NCBI GenBank assembly: GCA_913057945.1
Contig: CAJXOF010000004.1
Location: 186,001 to 250,000, forward strand
Length of the DNA: 64,000 nucleotides
Origin: an uncultured Hyphomonadaceae bacterium
Lineage (GTDB): Bacteria > Pseudomonadota > Alphaproteobacteria > Caulobacterales > Hyphomonadaceae
Direction: 5' to 3'
Shown: piece after piece, positions 17,445-25,579 of the stretch
Position numbering within the stretch: the stretch's first letter is position 1
Layout: the number at the start of each line of letters is the position of its first letter
The notes under the pieces: model-generated
What the model was told of the DNA's origin: nothing
Seen by the model: only the letters and a program-made list of their open reading frames with translations
The model's database searches: none
Program-made: the position numbers and the translations under genes

Positions 17445-17708
17445 TTATTTCTTCTTTGCGGCCGGCTTCTTTGCAGCAGGTTTCTTCGCAGCGGGCTTGG
17501 TGGCCTTTGCTGCAGGCTTCTTCGCCGATGCGGCCGCTTTCGGAGTGGCAGCCTTCTTTGCTGCCGGCTTTGCGGCCGCTTTTTTCGCAGCCGGTTTCGC
17601 CGCTGTTTTCTTGGCTGGCTTTGCCGCCGTTTTTGCTACGGCTTTCTTGGCCGCGGGCTTTTTGGTGGCGGCCTTCTTGGCCGGCTTTTTCAGAGTTGCT
17701 GTTGCCAT
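17445..17708 (-). CDS. histone H1-like Lys/Ala/Pro-rich nucleoid protein
   Basis: 87 residues made almost entirely of Ala, Lys, Pro and Thr in repeats of the AAKKPAAKK kind (units from about residue 8 to the end; terminal AAKKK). There are no acidic residues and no folded domain. This is the H1/AlgP-type C-terminal domain that binds DNA non-specifically in several bacteria. The gene stands alone, with its own terminator. Related proteins condense DNA or modulate transcription; here that is inferred from composition only. GGAG lies upstream of the ATG at 17708. Confidence 0.85.
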   Translation of the reverse strand: MATATLKKPAKKAATKKPAAKKAVAKTAAKPAKKTAAKPAAKKAAAKPAAKKAATPKAAASAKKPAAKATKPAAKKPAAKKPAAKKK

Positions 17709-17815
17709 GTCGGGTCTCCTGTAAATGGCAACGTTAAGCCTAGAATGATTCGAGCAAAATCAACTCCATTTTTGCGTAAGTCCGCAAGGGGATAGTCAGG
17801 GGTCAGAGAGCCCGG

Positions 17816-18730
17816 TCAGCCCCTCTCGGCCCATACCTTCAACAGATGGTGGGCGATGGCCATGGGCGGCGGGCAGAACAAGCGATCATGTGTGCCCGCC
17901 AGCATGCGCTTTACGTCCTCCCGGCTGATCCACTCGGCCGATTCCAGCTCGTCGGTATCAACCGTTATTTCTTCCGTCCTGGCTTCCAGGATAAGGCCCA
18001 CCATCAGGGAAGACGGGAAGGGCCAGGGCTGGCAGGCGATATATTCGGCGCTAGCCGGATCGCAGACAATGCCGGCTTCCTCTTCCAGTTCGCGGGCGGC
18101 GGCCTGTTCGATTGTTTCGCCCGGCTCGCAGAAGCCTGCGAGGGAGGAAACAAACCCCGCGGGCCAATTGGCCTGACGCCCGACCAGGCATTTGTCGCCC
18201 TTGACGGCCAGCATTATGGCTACTGGATCTGTGCGGGGGAAATGCTCTGTTCCGCAAGCCGGGCATTCGCGTTTCCAGCCCGCTTCGACGATGGCCGTTC
18301 CCGCGCCGCATTTTGCGCAGAAGCCATGCGAGGCATGCCATAGGAAAATGCTGCGGGCCGTGGAGGCGCAATTGGCTTCCAGCGGGCTCATGCGGCCAGC
18401 CGCTGCGCGAAACTCAATGAACTCGCCGGCGCCGGCGATGAGAGAGGTTTCGAGATCAAATCTTGGCGGTAAATTGACGGCGAAGACCGGCGCGCCGCTC
18501 GTATCTTGCCCGAGGAAAATACGGGGAGAGCCCGGCGAGACTTGCTCGATTTCCGGTCCCATCCAGACCAGACCGCCATCCTTTGCCGCAAAGGGGTCGC
18601 CATTGCGCAGCATCAGGACCAGAACATCCTCCTGCGCAAAGGCCGTCTCCAGCCAGGCATCATCCTTGCGGTGGTGCGCGGCCCGGTCGATGGGCTTTGC
18701 GGCAAGCGGCATGTCGTTCGAATTGGTCAT
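17816..18730 (-). CDS. nudC: NADH pyrophosphatase (Nudix)
   Basis: 304 residues. A middle zinc ribbon with two Cys pairs (CAKCG and CPACG, about residues 140-160), the following HFPRTDPVAIMLA, the Nudix box GFCEPGETIEQAAARELEEEAGI (Glu residues at the metal site), and the NudC signature CQPWPFPSSLMVG downstream are all present. It hydrolyses NAD(H) to NMN(H) and AMP and can remove NAD caps from RNA. The N-terminal domain is longer and more variable. Transcribed away from typA. Confidence 0.95.
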   Translation of the reverse strand: MTNSNDMPLAAKPIDRAAHHRKDDAWLETAFAQEDVLVLMLRNGDPFAAKDGGLVWMGPEIEQVSPGSPRIFLGQDTSGAPVFAVNLPPRFDLETSLIAGAGEFIEFRAAAGRMSPLEANCASTARSIFLWHASHGFCAKCGAGTAIVEAGWKRECPACGTEHFPRTDPVAIMLAVKGDKCLVGRQANWPAGFVSSLAGFCEPGETIEQAAARELEEEAGIVCDPASAEYIACQPWPFPSSLMVGLILEARTEEITVDTDELESAEWISREDVKRMLAGTHDRLFCPPPMAIAHHLLKVWAERG

Positions 18731-18890
18731 GGGCGATCCTCACTTAGCCCGGCTGACTTGCCGTCTGGAGGCGGGTTTGTAAATGCGGCTCGCCGCGGCA
18801 GGGGTCTGCATGACAACAAAGCATAGCCAATCGCGGCGGGCCCGTGTATGTGCGCGGCAAATCAGCCTCCCTCCCGAAAGCATACCCTCC

Positions 18891-20717
18891 ATGTCCACGC
18901 CTATCGAGAAAATGCGCAACATCGCGATCATTGCCCACGTTGACCACGGCAAGACCACGCTCGTCGATGAATTGCTGAAACAATCCGGCACGTTCCGCGA
19001 GAACGAAAAAACCGCCGAACGGATGATGGATTCCAACGATCTGGAGAAAGAGCGGGGCATTACCATTCTCGCCAAGACGACATCGGTGGAATGGAAAGAC
19101 TATCGCATCAACATCGTCGATACGCCCGGACACGCCGATTTCGGCGGTGAGGTGGAGCGTATCCTGCAGATGGTGGACGGCGCCATCGTGCTGGTCGACG
19201 CCGCTGAAGGCCCGATGCCACAGACCAAATTCGTCGTGTCAAAGGCCCTGAAAGTGGGCCTGCGCCCCATCGTGGCCGTGAACAAGATCGACAAGCCGGA
19301 ACGCCGCCCGGACGAAGTGATCAATGAAGTGTTCGACCTGTTCGCCAATCTCGACGCGACAGACGACCAACTCGATTTCCCGATCCTCTACGGTTCGGCC
19401 AAGCAGGGCTGGATGAACACCGAATATGAAAACCCGACCGAGAACATGGATTCCCTGTTCCAGATGGTCGTGGATCATGTGCCGGTGCCAAAGGTGGAAG
19501 AGGGGCCGTTCCGTTTCCTCGCCACGACAATTTCTTCCGACCCGTTCCTCGGTCGTATCCTGACGGGCCGTGTCTCGTCCGGCACGATCAAGCCGAACCA
19601 GTCCATCAAGGTGCTGAACCGCGACGGTGAACTGGTCGAGCAGACCCGTGTCTCCAAAGTGCTGGCGTTCCGCGGCCTGGACCGCGTGCCGGTCGATGAA
19701 GCCCAGGCAGGCGATATTGTTTCCCTCGCGGGCACGACCAAAGCCAACGTGGCCGACACGTTCTGTGATCCGTCTGTCAGCGAGCCGATCGAAGCCCAGC
19801 CAATCGACCCGCCCACCATCTCCATGACGTTCCGCGTCAATGATTCTCCGCTGGCCGGTACCGAGGGTACGAAAGTTACCAGCCGGATGATCTGGGATCG
19901 CCTGCTGAAAGAGGCCGAAGGCAACGTCGCCCTGAAGGTCGAGCGCGCGACAGATGCCGAGGCGTTCACCGTCTCCGGACGCGGTGAGCTTCAGCTGGCC
20001 GTCCTGATCGAAACGATGCGCCGCGAAGGCTTCGAGCTTGGCGTCTCGCGTCCGCAGGTCGTGATGCAGGAAGGCCCGAACGGCGAGAAGCTTGAGCCAA
20101 TCGAGGAAGTCGTCATTGATGTGGATGACGAACATTCCGGCGTGGTCGTGCAGAAACTGTCCGAGCGCAAGGCCGACATGCTGGACATGCGCCCGTCAGG
20201 TGTGGGTCGTACCCGCATGATCTTCCACGCGCCGACGCGCGGCCTGATCGGTTATCAGGGCGAGTTGCTGTCCGACACGCGCGGCACCGCGATCATGAAC
20301 CGCGTCTTCCACGAATACGCGCCGCACAAGGGCAAGATCCAGGGACGCCATACGGGCGTGCTGATCGCGATGGAGCAGGGCGAGGCCGTGGCCTTCGCGC
20401 TCTGGAACCTCGAAGACCGGGGTCCGATGATGATTCATCCGGGCAACAAGGTGTATGGCGGCATGATCGTCGGCGAACACAATCGCGACAATGATCTCGA
20501 AGTGAACGTTCTGAAGGGCAAGAAGCTCTCCAACGTGCGTGCATCCGGCACCGACGAGGCCGTGCGCCTGACGCCGCCGCTTCAGATGACCCTGGAAAAG
20601 TCTCTCGCTTATATTGCGGACGATGAACTGGTCGAGGTCACACCGGAGAATATTCGCCTGCGCAAGGTCTATCTCGACCCGCATGAGCGCAAGCGCGCTG
20701 CCAAGAAAGGCGACTAG
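18891..20717 (+). CDS. typA: ribosome-associated translational GTPase TypA/BipA
   Basis: 608 residues from the ATG at 18891 (MSTPIEKMRNIAIIAHVDHGKTT), the family's normal N-terminus; an upstream in-frame ATG at 18783 lacks support. G1 AHVDHGKT, the EKERGITI switch, DTPGHADFGGEV (G3) and NKIDKPERRP (G4) are visible, followed by domain II, an EF-G-like domain and the TypA C-terminal domain (KGKKLSNVRASGTDEAVRLTPP). It acts in ribosome assembly and stress adaptation. Stands alone between nudC and the EcfG-type promoter at 20752. Confidence 0.97.
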   Translation: MSTPIEKMRNIAIIAHVDHGKTTLVDELLKQSGTFRENEKTAERMMDSNDLEKERGITILAKTTSVEWKDYRINIVDTPGHADFGGEVERILQMVDGAIVLVDAAEGPMPQTKFVVSKALKVGLRPIVAVNKIDKPERRPDEVINEVFDLFANLDATDDQLDFPILYGSAKQGWMNTEYENPTENMDSLFQMVVDHVPVPKVEEGPFRFLATTISSDPFLGRILTGRVSSGTIKPNQSIKVLNRDGELVEQTRVSKVLAFRGLDRVPVDEAQAGDIVSLAGTTKANVADTFCDPSVSEPIEAQPIDPPTISMTFRVNDSPLAGTEGTKVTSRMIWDRLLKEAEGNVALKVERATDAEAFTVSGRGELQLAVLIETMRREGFELGVSRPQVVMQEGPNGEKLEPIEEVVIDVDDEHSGVVVQKLSERKADMLDMRPSGVGRTRMIFHAPTRGLIGYQGELLSDTRGTAIMNRVFHEYAPHKGKIQGRHTGVLIAMEQGEAVAFALWNLEDRGPMMIHPGNKVYGGMIVGEHNRDNDLEVNVLKGKKLSNVRASGTDEAVRLTPPLQMTLEKSLAYIADDELVEVTPENIRLRKVYLDPHERKRAAKKGD

Positions 20718-20751
20718 GTCGCGATCCCGATACAGGTCTGATGCGGTCCGG

Positions 20752-20776
20752 GGAACCGGATTGCGGCGGTGACGTT
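20752..20776 (+). promoter_or_regulatory. sigma-EcfG-type promoter (general stress)
   Basis: GGAAC (20752-20756), a 16-base spacer, then CGTT (20773-20776): an exact match to the published alphaproteobacterial general-stress consensus GGAAC-N16/17-CGTT. The -10 element is 36 bases before the ATG of the 61-residue membrane protein. Confidence 0.7.
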
Positions 20777-20812
20777 GTGTCTCCAGATGTCTTAATAGCA
20801 CTGGAGCGCACA

Positions 20813-20998
20813 ATGTCGTCTTTCGGATTGTATCTGATCGGGTTCCTGATCCTGATTTCCGGCCTTGCCTATGCCGCTTACCTGATTGGTGCGCCGCCGG
20901 TCTGGATCGGCGTTGGCGCTATCGTTTTGATTGGATTTGGCATCATTACCGGCGTCGCCAAGACCCGTCGCCGGGACGAAACGGCAGCGAGCGAGTAA
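20813..20998 (+). CDS. small two-helix membrane protein
   Basis: 61 residues from the ATG at 20813 (TGGAGCG upstream). Two hydrophobic helices (about 5-25 and 30-48) are joined by a short GAPPVW turn and end in a basic TRRRDE tail, so the C-terminus is probably cytoplasmic. No family is recognised with confidence. It lies behind a consensus EcfG-type promoter, which suggests induction in the general stress response. It may have been missed in automatic annotation because of its size. Confidence 0.75.
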   Translation: MSSFGLYLIGFLILISGLAYAAYLIGAPPVWIGVGAIVLIGFGIITGVAKTRRRDETAASE

Positions 20999-21013
20999 CC
21001 GTCCCATCTGTAA

Positions 21014-22090
21014 TCAGACCGCTGAAGGACCAATTCCCGGTTTTACGGATCCCGCTGGCATCGTACGGGTCTTCGATAGCCGGAGTGCCCCCCGCAACCA
21101 GATTGCAGCGGACGTTTCAAAGTAGCGGAAGCTGAGATAGGCCAGCAGCGATGTGACCGGCAGGATGGTCATTATCATGAGGATCGTGGCCAGCCAGTCA
21201 TTGCTGGTCATCTTGAAAATCACTACGCCGAATGGTGTGACCAGCAAGGGGTGGATAAGGAACACGCCGTAGCTGATCTTGCCGCCCATCAGCATGATGT
21301 CGCTTTTCAAGGGCGTGCGGAACAGGTCCTGCCCTGCACAGGCGATCAGGATTAGTGTGCTCGATGGCGCAAAAATGGCTATTTTGCCCCAATCGGACAG
21401 CTGGTACTGTGCCGCGATAAAGAAGCCGACCAGCCCCAGCAATGCCACGGGCCACATCGGAAAGCGCCGAATAAAGGCCTGCAATGCGGGAAGCTGAAGG
21501 GACAGACCGACGACGCACCCCATCGCAAATTCCAGCAGGATCGGAGAACCATAGAATGTCCGATAAGCACCTGGGGGAAGCAATCGTGAAGCGCCAATGA
21601 CGCCAAGCGTCAACACGATCACGGTCGGAAATTGCAGACGCCGGGGCGCAAGTAGCGACAGGGAAAACAGCAGATAAAAGAACATGATGAAACCCAAGGT
21701 CCATCCCACGAAAAGGATCGGCTGAATATGGCCTCCCAGGTCATAGTGAGGGAGGAACAGATAGCTGCTGACAATGGAAGATAGCGACGTGTCAGCCTTC
21801 TGGAAAAGCCAGGGCCGCGCCAAGCTCATGGCCAGCGCTATCGTCGTGATGAGCCAGTACAGGGGCACGATACGTATCGCGCGCTTCATCATGAAATTGA
21901 CGGGCGTATCGCCCGGACGGGCTATGAAGACGAGAATGAATCCGCTGATGGCAATGAACAAGTGAAATCCGGGGCCCGCCGAGACCGAGACCTTCACAGT
22001 ATCTGAATGTGCGTAGACGAACTCCATGATGTGATACAGCGCGATTCCGAAACAGGAAAACGTCCGAAGCATGTTTATGCTGTGCAACAT
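21014..22090 (-). CDS. acyltransferase 3 family membrane protein (OafA/YrhL type)
   Basis: 358 residues from the ATG at 22090, preceded by GGAGGTA. About ten hydrophobic helices. The family signature appears as MLRTFSCFGIALYHIMEFVYAH, in which the ALYHI His corresponds to the essential one, then AGPGFHLFIAISGFILVFI and the basic FMMKRAIRIVPLYWL. Such enzymes move acetyl or other acyl groups onto surface sugars. Substrate unknown; no polysaccharide genes lie nearby. Convergent with the small membrane protein. Confidence 0.9.
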   Translation of the reverse strand: MLHSINMLRTFSCFGIALYHIMEFVYAHSDTVKVSVSAGPGFHLFIAISGFILVFIARPGDTPVNFMMKRAIRIVPLYWLITTIALAMSLARPWLFQKADTSLSSIVSSYLFLPHYDLGGHIQPILFVGWTLGFIMFFYLLFSLSLLAPRRLQFPTVIVLTLGVIGASRLLPPGAYRTFYGSPILLEFAMGCVVGLSLQLPALQAFIRRFPMWPVALLGLVGFFIAAQYQLSDWGKIAIFAPSSTLILIACAGQDLFRTPLKSDIMLMGGKISYGVFLIHPLLVTPFGVVIFKMTSNDWLATILMIMTILPVTSLLAYLSFRYFETSAAIWLRGALRLSKTRTMPAGSVKPGIGPSAV

Positions 22091-22286
22091 GTATTCTACC
22101 TCCGCCACAGGCATTGCCCGTTTGTACGGGGCTGAATACTGCAAGGGAGATGCCGCGCAGACGGTGGCGCGCGATTTCCCTCGCGACAGGTCCGGGTTTC
22201 TGCCCGCTGTACTGGCCCGGTAACATAGGACAGGAGGCAGGGCTCTCTCACCTCGCCACCTGTTTGTCGCCGTTTCAGAATAGCGG

Positions 22287-22326
22287 AAGGCAGGCCGTCC
22301 AAGATGGATCCTGAGCGACCTGCCTT
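22287..22326 (-). terminator. possible terminator hairpin after the S9 peptidase gene
   Basis: AAGGCAGG (22287-22294) and CCTGCCTT (22319-22326) form an 8-pair stem with a 24-base loop just past the peptidase stop. There is no T run after it on the minus strand, so it is weak as an intrinsic terminator. Nothing else is seen between the acyltransferase start and the peptidase stop. Confidence 0.3.
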
Positions 22327-22332
22327 GAGAGA

Positions 22333-24420
22333 TTATTCGTCGTCTGCGGCGTCATCCTTCTTGGCCGGATCATATTTCGCAAACCAGCCCATGATATTGT
22401 CAGTTTTCGCGATCAGGCGGCTCGGTCGGCTGGCGATATAGTGGGAAGAACCCGGCACACGGATGAGAGCCGTTTCCACGTCATTCATCTTCAGCGCGGT
22501 GTAGAATTGTTCCGCTTCCCAGGCTGGCGTGCGCCAGTCTTCTTCGCCGACCATGACGAGGGTCGGGGTAACGACCTGGTCGACATAGGTGATGGGCGAG
22601 AGTTTCAGGAAGGCTTCCGGATTGGACCAGGGGTCTTCCCGAATCCAGTGACGGCGGACATATTGCGCAATATCGCCGGCAAGCGCCATCGTCATCCAGT
22701 TGATGACCGGCTTGATGGAGGCCGCCGCGACGAAACGATCCGTCTTGGTGACAATCCAGGCCGTCAGGATGCCGCCACCGGAGCCGCCTGTCACGAACAG
22801 GCGGTCAGGATCGGCATAGTTCCGCGCGACGAGATCATCGACCACGCTCATCAGATCATCATAGTCGTAGCCCGGATAAGCGCGGTCAATCTCCTGAGCG
22901 AAATCTTCTCCGTAGCCTGTCGACCCGCGAGGGTTCACATAGACCGTGACATATCCCTCTGCCGCATAGCGCTGGATTTCGCTGGCGAAGAAGGGGCCGT
23001 ACATGGAGAAGGGCCCTCCATGTATTTCCAGGATCAGGGGGAAGCTGCCATCGGCCTTGAAGTCATGGGGCAGGGCGACCCAGGCTTCGATTTCCAGTCC
23101 GTCATGGCTGGAGGCAATCTTGAACTCCTCGATCGAGGCCATGTCGAGATAGGGCAGGACGTCCGCATTCAGGTCCGTCAGGACACGGGCATTCTTGCCG
23201 TCGGAGCGGATGGTGGCGATCTCGGCCGGTCGGTCCGTGAAGCCCGCCGTGTAGGCGACCTGCTCGCGCCGTCCGGATTTCGCGACAGAGAAGCTGCCTC
23301 CCGCATAGGGGCGACCAATGGAGGTGCCGCCGATCCCGGTGACCACTTCATTCATGCGACCTTGCAGGTCCACTTCGTTCAGGGTGAGGACGCCATGGTC
23401 TTCAAACAGCATGAACAGGCTCTTGCCATCCGGCGCCCATTCGATCTGCGCGGGCGACCCGGTAAAACCGGGCACCAGTTCACGCACATCCGACCCATCG
23501 GCGGACATCAGGTAAAGATGGTCCTGCTGGTAGGATTTCTCCTCGTCATCATAGCCGCGAAACGCGACCGACTGCCCGTCGGGGGAAGGCATGGGCGCGT
23601 AGTCTGGCCCGTTGCGGGATGTCAGGGGGCTGATCGACAAGTCAGACAGTTCGACGGCGTAGATCTCGCTCTCGATCGGGTCCATGTCGCGGTCGTCTGA
23701 GAGATTGCCGGTGACGAGCAGCGTATCATTGTCGAGCCAGGCTTGCCCGCCCATTTCGGCGTCGCCCGTGGTTACCTGGCGAGGCGTGCCGCCTTCGGCC
23801 GGAAGCACGAAGACCTGATCGGCGCCATCTTCGAGATAGCCTGCGCCGTCAAACCGGAAGGTCAAATCGTCGATCACCTTGACCGGCTCGGACCATTCCG
23901 CGCCCTCCGGCTGTTTCGGGGGCGTGGCAAAGCCCGGCTTGTCGCCCGGCACGAACATGGAAAAGGCGATATTGCGCCCGTCAGGAGACCAGGTCGCGCC
24001 CGAGGGGCTCTCTTCAAACTGGGCGATGGAGTAGGACAGACCTGTGTCCATATAGACGAGTTTCAGCTCAGGCTTCCCATTCGCCGTGCTTGTGTAGAGG
24101 ACGCGCGAGCCATCGGGAGACCAGCTCGGCGCCCCGGCGCTGCCGCCCGCGCCGAGCAGGGGCCGCTGGGCGCCGCTCTCGACATCGATGATCCAGAGAT
24201 GGCCGGTATCGCGGTCCGTCATCCGGTCCATGCTGTGGCGGACATAGATAATGGTCTTGCCGTCCGGCGAGATTTGCGGACCGGTTGCATATTCGATGTC
24301 GAACACGCGCTCGGCGGTGAACCGCTTGCTGTCGTCAGCCGTGTCTTCCTGGCCGAGGGCCGAGGTGACCGCGAAGGCCGCTATCAGGCCGGCGGCCGCG
24401 CAAAATTGGTGAAGTTTCAT
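22333..24420 (-). CDS. exported S9 (prolyl oligopeptidase) family peptidase
   Basis: 695 residues from the ATG at 24420, which follows GGAGGG. Signal peptide MKLHQFCAAAGLIAAFAVTSALGQ. Residues ~40-400 form a WD40/TolB-like propeller with repeated SPDG motifs (ISPDGKTIIYVRHS, SWSPDGSRVLYT, TWSPDGRNIAFS, PSPDGQSVAF). The C-terminal alpha/beta hydrolase has the nucleophile in TGGSGGGILTAW, Asp in VGEEDWRTP and His in PGSSHYIASR. Expected role is cleavage of oligopeptides in the periplasm, as in dipeptidyl aminopeptidase/acylaminoacyl peptidase relatives. Confidence 0.93.
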   Translation of the reverse strand: MKLHQFCAAAGLIAAFAVTSALGQEDTADDSKRFTAERVFDIEYATGPQISPDGKTIIYVRHSMDRMTDRDTGHLWIIDVESGAQRPLLGAGGSAGAPSWSPDGSRVLYTSTANGKPELKLVYMDTGLSYSIAQFEESPSGATWSPDGRNIAFSMFVPGDKPGFATPPKQPEGAEWSEPVKVIDDLTFRFDGAGYLEDGADQVFVLPAEGGTPRQVTTGDAEMGGQAWLDNDTLLVTGNLSDDRDMDPIESEIYAVELSDLSISPLTSRNGPDYAPMPSPDGQSVAFRGYDDEEKSYQQDHLYLMSADGSDVRELVPGFTGSPAQIEWAPDGKSLFMLFEDHGVLTLNEVDLQGRMNEVVTGIGGTSIGRPYAGGSFSVAKSGRREQVAYTAGFTDRPAEIATIRSDGKNARVLTDLNADVLPYLDMASIEEFKIASSHDGLEIEAWVALPHDFKADGSFPLILEIHGGPFSMYGPFFASEIQRYAAEGYVTVYVNPRGSTGYGEDFAQEIDRAYPGYDYDDLMSVVDDLVARNYADPDRLFVTGGSGGGILTAWIVTKTDRFVAAASIKPVINWMTMALAGDIAQYVRRHWIREDPWSNPEAFLKLSPITYVDQVVTPTLVMVGEEDWRTPAWEAEQFYTALKMNDVETALIRVPGSSHYIASRPSRLIAKTDNIMGWFAKYDPAKKDDAADDE

Positions 24421-24653
24421 TGAGTATCCCTCCAAGAACCCTGTGCCGGAAGGCTAACATGGGATTTGGGGAGGGGGTAAGTGTTTCGCGATGGATGCTG
24501 GCCCTTGCACCGGGGCGCTGCTCGACGCATATAACCGGCAGGAGGCAGGCGGCGGACGGGTCGCTCGCCAATCGGGTCAGGTCGGGAACGAAGCAGCCCC
24601 AACGAGTTTTTTCGCCCGGGTCGCTCGTCTGTCTCCGCTTTCCCAGAAAACGA

Positions 24654-25169
24654 TTAGTTGATTTCCCGCAGGTCCGTGCCGAGTTCGAGGTGCAGGCGCA
24701 GGCGTGCGAGCGTCCGGAACACCGAGAAATTCAGCTTTGCGCGCTCCAGGACGTATTGGTCCCGGCTGAGTCCCGGTGCCAGCGTGCTGGTTTCCTGGAG
24801 GTGCAGCAGGTGCCGGCCATCCTTTTGCGGGATGATCGTGTATTCGCAGGCCGATTCGAGGACCGCGCAGTCCGCATCGTTCGACCGCGTGGTCGTGCGG
24901 TAGCAATATCGCTTGCGGGGCCGGGATTCGGTCACCTCAAACACCAGCGTCGTGCCCGGCTGGTCGGGATCGGTGGCCTCGAAGATGTCGTAGGCCGGAT
25001 TGCCGGCGCCAAAGACGAAGCCGCGCTCGCGCAGGGCATTGCGCGGCGAAGCGAGGTCCAGCTTCTCGAAGATTTCGGCAACGGGGGCGTCGATGATCGT
25101 TTCACCATCATTCACGATGGGCGCGCTCGCCCAGCTTTGCAGGGTCTGATTCTTGAGCCAGTTCAGCAT
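24654..25169 (-). CDS. SRPBCC/START-like hypothetical protein
   Basis: 171 residues from the ATG at 25169 with AGAGGAC upstream. The pattern GETIIDAPVAEIFEKLDLASPRNALRERGFVFG...TTLVFEVTESRPRKRYCYRTTT suggests a helix-grip (SRPBCC) fold that binds a hydrophobic ligand or lipid. No catalytic motif, signal or membrane helix is seen. Function unknown. Transcribed away from nrdA, with a 410-base gap between the two starts. Confidence 0.7.
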   Translation of the reverse strand: MLNWLKNQTLQSWASAPIVNDGETIIDAPVAEIFEKLDLASPRNALRERGFVFGAGNPAYDIFEATDPDQPGTTLVFEVTESRPRKRYCYRTTTRSNDADCAVLESACEYTIIPQKDGRHLLHLQETSTLAPGLSRDQYVLERAKLNFSVFRTLARLRLHLELGTDLREIN

Positions 25170-25401
25170 AGTGTCCTCTTGCGGGTCGAAATTGGACCGA
25201 TGAGGCCATAATGCACGGTGGTAGTTAGCGATTGTCTCAACAGGCCGGACCAATCGGTTGAGGAATCGTCACACCACGTTAACGGAATCCCTGTCGCTTG
25301 GTCGTCCGGCAGGTAAATTTTGGCCGGTTGGCATAGGTGATTTTGGCGCAGTTTTGTGCAGTTCCCGAAAGGCCAATACTGGCGGGCCATCGGTGGGTGT
25401 G

Positions 25402-25417
25402 TTAACCATAAATTAAC
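25402..25417 (+). promoter_or_regulatory. CtrA-type binding site upstream of nrdA
   Basis: TTAA (25402-25405), seven bases, TTAAC (25413-25417): an exact match to the Caulobacter CtrA consensus TTAA-N7-TTAAC. It lies 43 bases upstream of the presumed nrdA -35 element. CtrA control of nrdA in this organism is inference. Confidence 0.5.
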
Positions 25418-25459
25418 CAGAATTCCACGGCAAATTTGACGTTTTAGAGACAAGGGCCG

Positions 25460-25528
25460 TTGACCCGATATTAACCTTCAGACACTATATCTAGTGTCAG
25501 GAACGGGGTTGAGAGCAATATCTGGCTT
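25460..25528 (+). promoter_or_regulatory. nrdA promoter with NrdR boxes
   Basis: TTGACC (25460-25465), 18 bases, ACTATA (25484-25489). Overlapping the -10 is ACACTATATCTAGTGT (25482-25497), a textbook NrdR box with 7-base flanking arms (GACACTA/TAGTGTC). A weaker copy at 25513-25528 matches 9 of 16 positions and is centred 31 bases downstream, the spacing known for NrdR box pairs. NrdR would repress when dATP is high. Confidence 0.8.
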
Positions 25529-25579
25529 TCAGGGGCTTCCGGACCTATATGTTTCTATTGAATCTGGAGGGCTGCTCTA

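Larger units (their letters stand above)
25170..25579. other. 410-base divergent regulatory region upstream of nrdA
   Basis: No gene is seen. The region is AT-rich relative to its surroundings. It contains a CtrA-type box (25402-25417), a promoter with -35 TTGACC at 25460-25465 and -10 ACTATA at 25484-25489, an NrdR box on that -10 (25482-25497) and a degenerate second NrdR box (25513-25528). Three GANTC sites (25263, 25285, 25560), the CcrM methylation target, are also present, about what chance would give. Confidence 0.6.

Noticed and set aside
17445..17708. Tandem DNA repeat that could be taken for a CRISPR or satellite array
   Set aside because: The repeat is a coding Lys/Ala-rich peptide repeat in one frame; units are irregular and there are no spacers.
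20742..20770. Terminator after typA
   Set aside because: A stem GCGGTCCGG/CCGGATTGC with GGAA loop exists but has no T tail, and it overlaps the GGAAC promoter element.
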